From the NCBI RefSeq assembly GCF_018139145.2, contig NC_059478.1, positions 20,801,001 to 20,865,000 on the forward strand: a stretch of 64,000 nt of DNA, written 5' to 3'. This document shows positions 41,301-52,460 of this stretch, one piece after another (the first letter of the stretch is position 1; every line of letters starts with the position of its first letter). The notes beneath the pieces are model-generated. The model did no database searches. It was given only the letters and a program-made list of their open reading frames with translations, and was not told where the DNA came from. The stretch comes from Gymnogyps californianus (taxonomy: Eukaryota > Chordata > Aves > Accipitriformes > Cathartidae). The position numbers and the translations under genes are program-made.

Positions 41301-42059
41301 AATTCAGAACAGTCTCTCTGTATATGACTAATATGGTGGTTATTGTTATTAAATATTAATAGAGTAGCAAAAAACCATCGTGAAATATATGCTGAAAAAA
41401 GTGGTTTTTTTTCCTCCTCCTTTTTATTGTCAGTCTGTTTCTTCCTTATGGTGATATTATCGTTAATGATCAGGTAGATTTTTAGTCATACCCAAATAAT
41501 TCTCTCTTCTAAATCTCAAAACGTGTTTTGGGGTTTTTTTACCATTAAATAACTTTTGATCATACATATATTCTTGGGAAACTCCTGTGTGTGGCACCCC
41601 CAAAAGAATTCTGTTCTTGTAGGGTAGGATACCAAAGCTTCTGAGGAAATTATTTCTGAACCTGCAAAACTCATAAACTACAGAGCTGTTCTGCCCATAG
41701 AAGATAAACTAGGTTCTCTGGAGGACTGTTGCCAACATTTCTACTTTTCAACTGATATTGGTTTCTAATAGTTTTCTGGTTTTTTTTTTAAAGATGCAAT
41801 AAAAAGATAAAACTTTGGAAAAGTGCAAGTGAAGCCTCATCACTGGGAAAATGTTGACTGTCTGAGATAATTTTACCGTTGCTGAGTTCCCAGAACATCT
41901 CAGTAAAGAAGTGGCCCGGAAAAAGTTATTAGAATAATGAAATGCTGTCCTTGTAGTCAAAGTACTGAATAAAAGTCGATCCAAGTTGTTGGAATGGTTG
42001 CAAAGGTGTCGCAGTTCTTTCAATTATAATTACTTCTTTGTAATACCATCTTGAACTAA
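38369..42059. other. Anonymous noncoding DNA with possible old repeat traces
   Basis: No gene recognised. Segments at about 39945-40020 (AGGTGCTGAACCCATGGGAA) and 40125-40190 (GGCTTGATCCTAC... then CATAACTTCAATGATG) resemble heavily decayed amniote repeat sequence, but too weakly to name. Confidence 0.5.
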
Positions 42060-42640
42060 GACAAACCCTTCAGGAGATGTTAAGGGAAGATATATTGGAC
42101 TTCAGAAAAGCATATGTTAATCCGATTTCACTCTAAGAATAATGTTGAAAAGAGCCCTGAAAGACAAAATCTACCCATACATTTCATAGATCTAAAGAAA
42201 GTATTTCACAGTTGTCATAACTGAACATCTTAAAATACTGTGTTATGTAAAAGAGAAATAAAAGACATGATCAGAAGTTCACATGAGCATGAAAGAGCCC
42301 ATGTTTCAGGGTCATGGTAGTGTCAAACAGGAATGCATTCTGTCACCTCTACTACATGGCACGGCCCTCAATTTTATTACAAGAGAAAGAGCAAATACAT
42401 AAATTAAAACCAGACACAGCAAGTCTCAACAGAAGTACAATGAAAGATCTAGATTTTATTGATAGTTGACAGTTTGTGTGAGACCATGGCACACATGCCA
42501 CTGGGCAGCTGGAGGAACTTGTGAAAACAGACACATGGAATAGATCCTCCATCTAGCAGTGCTTGGTGTGAAACTTGGTATGGGACTTTAACATAGTCAA
42601 CATTCAAGGAGGAACAAGATAAAAAACATGACAAAGCTTT
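42060..42640 (+). pseudogene. Decayed reverse-transcriptase region of a non-LTR retrotransposon
   Basis: Four blocks typical of a LINE reverse transcriptase appear in order on the plus strand. A G-x-x-K...S-D-F-T-L-R block (42097-42138, frame 1) matches the fingers region. EKSPERQNLPIHFIDLKKVF (42147-42206, frame 0) carries the catalytic F-x-D...KAF-type motif. Next is E-I-K-D-M-I-R-S-S (42255-42281, frame 0). VKQECILSPLL (42322-42354, frame 1) corresponds to the GVRQGCxLSPLLF motif. DLDFIDS (42446-42466, frame 2) stands where L-x-FADD is expected. Spacings agree with intact enzymes (about 43 residues between the last two motifs). Stops at 42222-42224 and 42231-42233 and the frame changes show it is dead; the second catalytic aspartate pair is lost. 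A C-I-L-S-P motif fits RTE- or L1-type enzymes, not the CR1 clade that dominates birds (GVPQGS there). Ends are uncertain. Confidence 0.75.
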
Positions 42641-45288
42641 TTTGTGTCCTACCCAGCTTTTCATTGAAGAAGTCACATTCAGTTTGTTCCTACACCAGGA
42701 ATTAGTCGCTTAGCTGACCTGTTGCTAGTCACTAGTAGTTAAAAACTCTCAAAGCAAAATTCTGTCAGAGATAGCAAGGACTAGAAGCTGTTCAGAAGCA
42801 ACGAAGGAAGGCCATGGCTGAACACCACATCTCTAACACAGAACAGGAGAATGGGGAGTATCCTGTTGTTTGGTTAAGCCCGGTTGATGGCACTTGTTTC
42901 AGTGCCAAAAATTTGGTTTCCTCCATTTTTTTTTCTCCCATGCGTTTACTGTTTTTTGATTCAGAGCTCATCCTGTTTAAGTACAAGTGTTACTTTCATG
43001 ATCCAAATTCATTTCCTAAAATCAGAACGCAAAAAAGATGACTTTGGTTTTCCTGTGCACTTAAGACTATGCTTTCATTAACTTCATGGCAAAACTGTGC
43101 TTTTTACACCAGTTACCTTAGTTATCATCCAGTCAGTGTTTCTCTGCATGTTCAGAGCTTCTCAGCAAATGCAGGAAATACTTGCTACACGCTGCTGGCA
43201 ACACCAGGAGCTGCAGTCCCCCAGTCTCTTTGAAGCAGCAGCTGCATGCAGAATGTCAATTACTTTACAATTTCAGGCTTCAAATTGGTTCCTTGGTGAG
43301 CAAAACTTGCCCTGCTGCACTGACAGTGTAAGTAGGTAATCTGAATAACTGAGAGAGGTGATCAGAGTTTTCACCTAAAAAAATTTGAAGTTTTTTCCCC
43401 ACTCTTGCTTGTGTTTTACACAAAAGTTACCAAGACCTTCCTGATCTGGTGGTGGAATTCTTCTAGCATAAAAGTTGAATTTCATCTCTCAGCTTAAGAA
43501 ATTTTATTATCCCTCTGATTGGACATTGGTTTGGAGGAAATCCAGCTGTGCGTCAGTAATGTAATGCTGTCAGATACCTCCTTATCCCAGAAAGTTAGCT
43601 TTGTGTGACAGCAGTTCCTATTACCTGTGCTTCTGGAAGGACCATGGCAGTTTAGCAGTAGCTCTTCCAAAAGCAAGTCAAATGTGGGGGCCAAGACTAC
43701 AAGGCACTGTAGTGTACTACAGTGTGGCATTGGACTTCCCATGCTGTCATCACACTTGGTACATAAAACATTCAGCAGTATTTAGCAGAGAGGTAGTTGT
43801 GATCTCTAGCATTTCTGATGATTTTCAGTGCTAGTGAGAAGACAATTGGAAAGCTTTAACTCACATCAGACTGGTTTTCCAAAAAAATGCAAACGATTTC
43901 TGCGTTTCTCTAAAGGCTGTAAAAAATCTGAAACCCTTCCAGTAAGGTTTAGACTTCGTTAATGAAGCAGAGTAAATGCTGAGGATCCTCCCTACTGGTC
44001 ATCCAGTGGAAGTACAAGTAATCCGTGTAATAGGTTAGTAGGAGAGAGTACATTTTAAGACTTTCTTCTGCCAGCATAGTTGCTGTCACAACACCGCTAC
44101 AGCCCATGTGGAGGACTCAAACCTAGGATCCAGTTGAGGCAACTGCTGAGACTGGATCACTGAAAGCTCTCCCATAAAATCTGGTTTTAGAAACTAGTAT
44201 GCTTTAATTTCTCTGACTATTGAGAGTGCTACTGAGTATGTATGTAGTTTTCTTCCGCTATACGTGCCTTTTCTAAATGTCTAAAAGAGTAGTGTTCCAC
44301 CGAGTTCACATTTCTTCTTTTAATTTATGCATGTGTATGTACATTGCTTTTCTCCTGCAGTTCTCTAAGAGTTTTATGGCCCATTACTGTGTGAATAAAA
44401 TGTGTGCAGATTTTGCAAGCCTCTGCCAGAAGATGTTTATTACTCTCATCATTCTTACGAAAATCATGTTCCAGCAGGTTCAGGCAATGTGCAAAACATG
44501 GCACATGTGTGAATTGGCCATTTCACACTACACTTACAATATTAGCAGCAATAATAATGCCAAGGAAGGGGCCTTAGGGAAGGGGATAGACCTTACGTTA
44601 ATTTGGTCATGAAGCTCTGATATGTAGTCTTCGTTAAACCCAGAGGTGTAAAGAGCAGTTAGCTTATTTTCAAAAGTTACTATCAATTGCTGAGGGAGGT
44701 GACAAGCCAAAATATTAATGCAGAAAACAGCTTGCCAGTTTGTCTATATTTTGCCTATTGTGGGAGTACGGTCTGTCTCAAGGGTTGGCTGATTGAGTGA
44801 GAGACAGTGCTTTAAAGAAATGTTTGATGTTGCATAGACAGAGAAGCAAAATATACTCCTGACTGTTTTAAACTTCTCTTGTACAGCAGTGAGTATTGCT
44901 GGTAAGTGCAACACGGTCATATGGCTGGTGTGAATGTTTCAGGCATGCTGATCAAATAGTTTCATGTAGTAAAAGATCCAAGATATATCTTCTCCTCTTT
45001 GCTGCGTTAATGGTAACTACTGGAGGCACCCCTATCGCTTATCTCCTTCATTCAGTTCACAGTTACTGCTGCTTGCTCTGGTTTACTTTTCATTTGCCTT
45101 TGCAGTTGCTGTATAGCTCTTGTCTTCCCCTGCTCTTTCTGTGCAGTGAGTACCTTTTCTGTGTGCTCTGATTGAGACACAGAAGACTACAGAGTTTAGG
45201 ATGACTTCTTACGTTTCAGCACAAGTTTCTTGGATTTTTTTTTTAATCTTTCAGGAAGTTTAAGTTTGTATTGTTTATGCAAATGAAT
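42641..45288. other. Anonymous noncoding DNA
   Basis: May contain further decayed LINE sequence just after 42640, but no motif is readable. A perfect palindrome lies at 43705-43724 (arms CACTGTAG and CTACAGTG, loop TGTA). A splice-bounded open segment at 43156-43327 is discussed as a finding. Confidence 0.55.
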
Positions 45289-45375
45289 TAATAGATGGTA
45301 AAGCTGAAGGGACCGAAGTGATCAATTATCGTGAATGGCCTAATATATTATCAGAGACCATAGTACTGGCACATG
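45289..45375 (+). mobile_element. CR1-type LINE 3' end, decayed
   Basis: Follows the order of the amniote CR1 tail. ATAGATGGTAAAGCTGAAGG is followed by GGACCGAAGTGATCAATTATC, a diverged CCTAATATATTATCAGAG block and ACCATAG. The family pattern is 'aaggccagaagggacca...tgatcatctagtctgacc...ataacacaggccatag'. No coding part is recognisable upstream, as expected for 5'-truncated CR1 copies. Confidence 0.65.
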
Positions 45376-48256
45376 GCTTTTTGTCACTCCATTCTCCTGG
45401 TTCGTATTTAAAAAAGGGGGTGCTTTCAACAGTAAGGAGAAAGAGTTTCTATTTCTGCTTTTTCCTCATAAAAGTATCCGTGACTTTCTTCTTGACAAAG
45501 TCCTTTGGCCAATATATGTGTAAGCAGACACCTAGGGCAATTGGAAAAATGATCATCAGATTAGCAAAATAGTCTAAAAAAAAAAATTTCAGACAAACTC
45601 TGATGTCTCTGGCATTGCCCTTTCCTAGGCATTTGTCTTCCCTTTAATGTTCAGGACTTAGAATCAAACTGGAAACTCCTTTTCTAATGTTCATTGGGTT
45701 CATGACTGGCAGTACTTCTTACACTTCCCGTCTGCTCCCCCCTGCCCCCTACTTTTAAGAGGTATCATCACGGTACTCCAAAAAGAGGAAGGTGACTTTC
45801 ATAGCTAGAGAAGATTTCTCCTTGCCAGCACAAACATTCTGTAACTATAAAATCTTAGGTTAGTTATCTAAATTTCACTCATGTAAGCGTATGGAAATTC
45901 CAGTCAAGAGGGAGGTCTTGTTAGTCAGGTACTTTAGAAGAATATTCCTAATTTGAAGACTTTACAAGATAAATTAAGAAAACCACAAACCGAATAACCA
46001 GTAGGTTTCAATCCCATCTAGTTATCAGATTGAAAACTGTTCCTTTATTTATACTTTCTTGTCTTCAAGTCAGTATCTTATCTATGATATTGTTTGACTT
46101 CAAGATCTAGTTTCTTTTGTCAAAAGCTTTAGAAGCCCATATAAATATTTGCTGTTTCTTCCCCATTCAGTTTTGTTTACAATCCCCAAAGTGCTAAATA
46201 GATGACAGTGACACATCTTCCTTTGTAGGAGCTGTGCTTGTTTGTCCCTAACATGTGTAATTTATTCTTGTTGCAGTTGTTTCAGCACTTTTTTTAAAAA
46301 ACCTTACTAGTGCCTGGCTTCCAGAATCACCCCAATACCTTTCTGAAGGATAAACACAAATTAACAATGCCCCCAAGTCCCCTGCAGTAGTAGATAATTT
46401 TAGGTTTATAACTTTTTTTGTATTCAGCTCAGCCATTTCATTCTGAAGTTCCCTGAGGATATCTGCATGAAGATTAGCTTGTCTCCATGTGCTGTTGCAC
46501 TTAATATGTATTTCTTCCTGTAACCAACTGCAATCTATGGATATGGCTATTTCTGAGAGGATGTTCTCATTTCCAGATGCGGCACCTTAGCTGACTGTGT
46601 CCTAGCTACAGATCTGGAGCAGCCATGCACCATCCCAAGTCCCATAGGCGGGAAACCTATGAGGAACATGAGGACCAGAACTGTGGGACTTGCTGGAGAA
46701 TGCATTGGCCCTGCACTCCGGAAATAACTGTTACAAATGTCACATATACTAGCACAGAAAGCTAGTGAAATAAGTCATGAACCAAACAGGAAGTATGTGT
46801 CACCAATCTCATGATATTTGACATGAATGAATCAATGACCTATACACAATGAACACATCAGACTGAGGATAAACAGCGAGTGGGCAGGTATAAAGAGGGA
46901 ATAACTCTTTTACACCTGAAATGATCAGGAAGAAGCCACTAACAGATTTTTGAGAGCCCATATATCTTTTGGCTGATAGATGTAACAGGGTGGAGATGAT
47001 ACCCAAGACAGCCAGTCAGCAGAGCCAGGAAGAACATTTATATTTCCATCTCAGACTAGGATTCAAAATGAACATACTCTTGGGTCAGGTAAGAGAAAAT
47101 TACTGATCACTGGCAGTGGCATTCAGGAGACAGGTTATGTTTGTTAACCTTAACCTTTGTCTCCAGTGTGTCATATACATCTTGAAATCCCATGTAATGA
47201 GAGTAAGCAATTAGAAAAGTATTCCATCGGTAAATAGAAAACTTTAATTGAAGCAAGATTAGACTAAAATTGGGTTTTACTTGTGACCTTTTGTATCCAG
47301 TGCTATAGCTAACAGTCTGATCTTGAGACTCGGTAATAAATTTCTCCTTTGTTTTACAACAAATATTATCTCACTTTTTGATAAGTTTAATCAAAGTGTA
47401 AGTTGCAAACTTGGAGTGCTCTTGTCTCCAGGGAGGGAGGAAATCCAAAACAGGTCATGGAGCCACTGGGGTATCTTTCCTCTCAAGATGCTAAGGAGCA
47501 CCACAAGGGTTTGTGTTGACAAATGCCTGCTCTTGCAGGGGAAGAAAAGGAGAGAGACAGCTCACAGCCCCAGACATACCTCTTGGACATTCACACATTA
47601 GGTGCACCCTGCTTCAGTTACTCTAGAGAGAGGCAGTTGGGCCAGGTATTGCGTCAGTGCAGAGTCTCCTGCCAAAAGTAACTCAGTTGTTTTGGACTTA
47701 GCTTCTGTCCCTTTCTGGTGCCCTTTATTTTCTAATATTCTAAGGCATCAGCCACCCTGTTTTGTTGCTTCTTAGAACTAAGTATTTTTATTTTATTTTA
47801 CATTTTTGCTTTCAATATTCAAATTTGATCTTAGTTTTCTTTGGGTCCATCTTTCTGTATCAGCTATTTTTTTCGCCCTTTTTGCTGGCCATGAATAAAG
47901 GCAGTAATGTCCCCACAGCAGTCAGTTCAAAAATCCCCTTTCTAAACTTTCCTAGCCTCTAAGAAGATTCAGTTGGATTTGTCCAAATCTGTTAGCCACA
48001 GGGGCTGCATCCTGGTTTTTAGATCTCCCTGGTAAGCTACGCTGAAGTCGCAGTGGGAGCTCCCAGCTTGCCCTCCCTGCTGCAGGAAGGCAGCAAATGA
48101 TGGCTCAGGCGTTAAGCACCTGGTCACACACAAATGCAGAAAGCTGTGCACAGATGGAGTTCTGCTCATCTTCAGGCTGTAACAGTATTAAGCAATCTAA
48201 TTTATATACAAAGGGCTGAAGTTGCCTGTTACTGCTGTTTTATTAGACTTGGTTTT
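45376..48256. other. Anonymous noncoding DNA
   Basis: No gene or known repeat recognised. A GC-richer patch of about 180 bases at 47990-48170 has no recognisable content. Confidence 0.65.
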
Positions 48257-48322
48257 CTCAGTGGGGTCCTGCCCCATGACTGGGGATTGTAGATGTTAGA
48301 ACAATGCTCAGAATAAATAAAG
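48257..48322 (+). mobile_element. L3/CR1-like LINE 3' end, decayed
   Basis: CAGTGGGGTCCTG, then CCCCATGACTGGGGAT, then a GTAGATGTTAGAACAATG block and an AATAAATAAAG tail. This matches the well-known amniote LINE tail 'caatggggtcctggtccatgactggggct...taatacaaataaataa'. It is the clearest of the LINE tails in the window. Only the 3' terminus is recognisable. Confidence 0.7.
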
Positions 48323-51300
48323 TGTAGGAAAAATATTCAGACTACAGTAATGCACAGCAGCCTTATTTGCAGACCATGCTGTCATTGTACTAGTCACTGT
48401 TTAAACACATGAGGAAAAAGACCTTAGATAAAATACCTTGTGAAGTCAGAGTTCATTCCCTGATCAAGAGGTGATTAACACAATGATGCTTCTAACATCT
48501 TTGTTTTCTGTCATTTGGGCTTATATCCGTATGGGTATAATCGATTTAAGTAGATTTTACAGTGTAGTCTTCTCTCTCTCTGTTATATTCTATATGTTTA
48601 GAATAGTGACCTTCCCCTCAAGTCCCCTTATATGTGCTGTGTTCCCTGCTGCATGGTAAGGATAGCCAGCTCTGATGTAGGACTGCTGTGCTGTTTCTGT
48701 AGAGACATCCGTATTTCCCTGCTCCTTCAGTTCATCAACTCTGGCCTCAAGGTGCTATACTAGTGCTTTGAGGGCCATTAACTGCTTGCACCACATTTGG
48801 ATCAGACACATATATCTAACCTTATCTTTGAAAGGTCTGGAGAAAATACCATTGGAAAAGAGATCTTTGTTCAAGTTCATGCCCTCTTGACTAGTTTGAA
48901 TTAAAACCCACTTAGAGGGGGTAAGAAGTCAAAAATATGCCTGGAAGGTTGAACATTAAGTATGTAAAGCTAGACTTCCAAACTCCCATAATGCATGAAA
49001 ATGTGTATGTAAAAAATGTCTGAACAAAACCAAAGTTTTACAGTTAATACATTTTAAATTATGTGGATTTTAAAGCCTTTTTTGAGGTTCCCTTTTGCTG
49101 GTTGCCTTCAGGGGAGGTGAGACAAGTTTCTAACCTTTGCAGCCAGCTCAATGGAAGAGAGGGAAGGAAGAACACAGAGGCAGAAAGAAATCTCAAATTT
49201 CAACTTGTTGTGTGATCTTTGAAGGGCTTCAAGAATAAAAATATTTAAAGAGAACCCCATAGGTGTTACATGATCTGCATTTTGTCAGTCAGGCTTACAA
49301 TTATCACAGGAGACAGAAGTCACAGATTTACTGCCAACACAGTCACCCCTCTTTTCAGCTGCCATGCCTTTCCCTTCCTCTTCTCAGCTCTTAGGTTTGT
49401 AATTGACAGCTTTTCCAAACAGTTGTTTGTGGTGTTTGAGTATCCACCCTGGATGCTGTTAATGACAGAATGAGCCCCAGCCTTGCCCTAAGTTAATCTT
49501 GTGCAGGGTCTCACATTTCATCTTGTCCTTCCCTCTCTTTAGGGAGAACTTGTCTGGCTTACCTAAAATACTCCTTTCCCTTCTTTTCTTTTTTTTGACA
49601 GAGTTTGTTAAAGTCAAGTCAGATTCCTGATTCAGTTCACAGCACGGCTGTGTTTCAGTTGCCTTGGTAAAATGGAGGAAACTGTGAGCTCTGGGATGAC
49701 AACAAACGGGGTGTGTGGGGTTAGCAGGAACTCCATAATCTGCAAAAGTCTGTATATTGTTAAATCATAGCCTCAGTCCCAACAGTTAACACAAATATCT
49801 CTGATGTACCAACAGTCCTGTGCATGAATGCAAATTGTTTTTCACTTTTGCTGAGATACAGATGTGTTTCTATGTCTCTATACCATAGGATGGAGAGAGT
49901 CTTTGCCTCTGACTTTGGTCAAAGACTTTCAAAGAACCCTCCTGATTGCAGTGCGCCCTAATAAACATGGCACCGATTCAGTATATATTAAGTAGTGTCT
50001 ATAAATAGTTCCAGAGTGCTCAAACCATTTGTTGTTTAATAGTTTTTCCAGCTGTCCAGCCCTTCTTGGTGTCACTTTGTGCATTTCTAAAGTTCAGAGC
50101 ATTAGCGAGACAGAGGCAGTTGAACATTAGTCATTTGAGTAAATTAAAAAACCCCAACAACTGAAGTTGGTTTAGGATCTTTGTAATTTTTTTCTGAATT
50201 TATCATGCCAGCTATCACTTAGTCATTTGGTCCTGAATAAGACTGAAAAATGATATATGCAACTTGCTGCCCAGTGTCAGCACTGGCAAGCTTGTATGAC
50301 TGCATTTGAGCTGAATATTTCAGCAAATAGCATAGCCCAGCAGCAATTGCTGAGCCCTGTCTATATTCTCTCTTTGCAGTGAGCAGGGATTTTTCATTTC
50401 ATACATCATTTACAGCTTGCCACAGTGATTCCAGTCAGCCAGGATATATTTTCAACACAAAGAGAAGAAAGAGAAATATATATCATTTGTTGCAGAAGTC
50501 GGGCACGTTCGGTTCAAATTTAATTACACTATAACATCAAAAGCTACACTAATAGACAAAAAGTCAACTATCCTTAACTCAGAGTAAAGTAAGATCAGTT
50601 TTCTTGTTGCTCAAGAGTACTGCCTGGGCTTACTGGACAGTAATTTTGCTGCTTTGATACATTACATCCATACAAGTCAGTGCACAAACAGGTACAATGC
50701 ATATATAATCCATTTAAGTATTTTACAAAATAACAGATGCCTTCAACCCTCTTGGCAGAGTTGCCTTGTTAATGACACTTATTACTGCTAAAAGGTGCAG
50801 CTCCCATTCCTTTAGCTCCTGGAGAGTCTGCAGGTTCCTGCTGGGCAAGACAATCAATCAGGAAGGGGGGTCTCAGCAGGGATCCACCGACCGCAGGATC
50901 CATGTGACTTTAGAGGAAGGCATGCTCACTTCCATTTTTGTCTTTTTTTCCCCACCCACTGTCCTACCACCGTGTCTGGATCCTGATCTGCAGTAGCTAA
51001 GGTAGACAGGACTGGTTTTATTAGTAAGCTGAGCTGATTTAAAAACAAAAAAACCAAACAGCCTTTTCCTGCAAAATGCTGGAAACCTTCACATTTCTGT
51101 GAAACTCAGGAGATCCCGAGCATTGCCCCTTGAGATCAGATCCACAGATAAGGAAGGGATCTGTAGAAACACGTTAGAAACACAGGTCTTATGCCTTGAT
51201 ACCTTCTTTTCCTTTCTCATTGGAGCTTCAGAAGAATTTCTCATTAGAAACTAGAATTATTATTTCCATTTTTAAAGGCCTCAGAATCACAGAGATCTCT

Positions 51301-52189
51301 CAGCAAGCATCTCTTAATTTCTGAGACTTTTTTAAAGCTTCATTTATTGAACTGCCATGATTACTGAAGACCGCATAACAAATATGAATTTTTTTTCAGT
51401 TGAAATACATTAAAAGTTGAATTTGTGAAAAGTAGAATGTATGAAAGATATACAAAATCTGGAAAAACGTTGGTATTAAAAGACGTTGTGAACCAAGATG
51501 CATGATACTAATTAAAGTGTCTGGGGTAGTAAACAGAGCACTAATCCATCACAGTCGTGAGGGTCTGGGGATGCTGAGGTGCCCAATGGCAATTTTGGGA
51601 TTGAGGAGTTAACTTCAAATGGGAAAAGTCTTTGATATTTTCTCCTCCCTGAATTCCCTGTGCTTTCCCTCATAATATGCTCCTTAGCTTTTCAGGGATA
51701 GATCAATTTTCCATTATGCCCTTACCGTTGCTGAAGTAGGTTTGGAGTACCTACTCTGCAGTACAGAGGCAGAAGAGCGATTGCTGCAAGTAAATCTCCT
51801 TATTTAAGGAAAAAATCCAGTGCAAAAAGATGGTGGTATTAGAGTATGGAAGTAGTTCACCTGCTTCCAGGGTACGGTGGAAGGAGAGCCCAGGGGCAGC
51901 AATGCAGGGAGCAATGCACTTTCCATTAGCAAATAGTTGATGGAGTCCTGATGGAGCAATGTGTGGCATAACAGAATTTTATTTCTATTCTTCAAGCGAC
52001 AATAAGAAGAAAAACAAAGTGGCAAAGCCTTTCCTGGGATCATCTGTGGTTGTTGACTTTGTCAATGTGCTTTTGACACCTTCTTTAAAGATAGAAAAGC
52101 AGGGAAAACTATATGCCTATAGCCTTGACCTTGTTTCCTTGCTGGGGAAACTGATCTGATGAGCTGTGTTTGTTCTTTCAAGTTTCATT
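48323..52189. other. Anonymous noncoding DNA
   Basis: No gene recognised. A possible MIR scrap lies at 49650-49690 (TGTTTCAGTTGCC..GGTAAAATGGAGGAAACTG). The stretch 50170-50530 is free of simple repeats and has homeodomain-type ATTA words, which makes it a reasonable candidate for a conserved noncoding element, but only alignment can show that. 50870-51000 is somewhat GC-richer. Confidence 0.55.
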
Positions 52190-52460
52190 TGTCAAAATAT
52201 GTAAGGTCATCACAGTTGTATGTATTTGACTTTAGGAGATGAACTGCTATAATTAGTAACAATACACTTATTTTATTACTTGCTTTGATAGAAGCCGAGG
52301 GTGTTTTTAAAAAAATCTTAATTTCAGAGTGAATTATATTAGTTTTTTGTTGTTGCCTGCTTGTGTTAAACCTTTTTTTTTTTGGTGTAATTAGCAAGCA
52401 GTAAATTACTTTATTTCTCTTTTGTTTAATTGAGTTAATGATGTCTGCAAAGAAACATGA
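52190..52460 (-). repeat. Inverted duplication, left arm (partner 54988-55243)
   Basis: Its reverse complement aligns almost end to end with 54988-55243. One block of 76 bases (52460-52385 against 54988-55063) has about 10 mismatches. A run of 25 bases is identical (52315-52339 against 55095-55119). A third block of about 72 bases is about 89% identical and ends in AGTCAAATACAT. The arms differ by an A/T-run expansion near 52372-52384 and a diverged patch at 52290-52314. No known family recognised. Similarity may continue weakly inward, to about 52560, but that is not secure. Confidence 0.93.

Noticed and set aside
49999..50008. CTATAAATAG, a perfect MEF2-type site
   Set aside because: A 10-base AT-rich consensus is expected by chance at this composition; no cluster of partner sites seen.
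50508..50519. GGTTCAAAT word resembling a tRNA B box
   Set aside because: Lacks the terminal CC, and no A box or cloverleaf can be drawn nearby.
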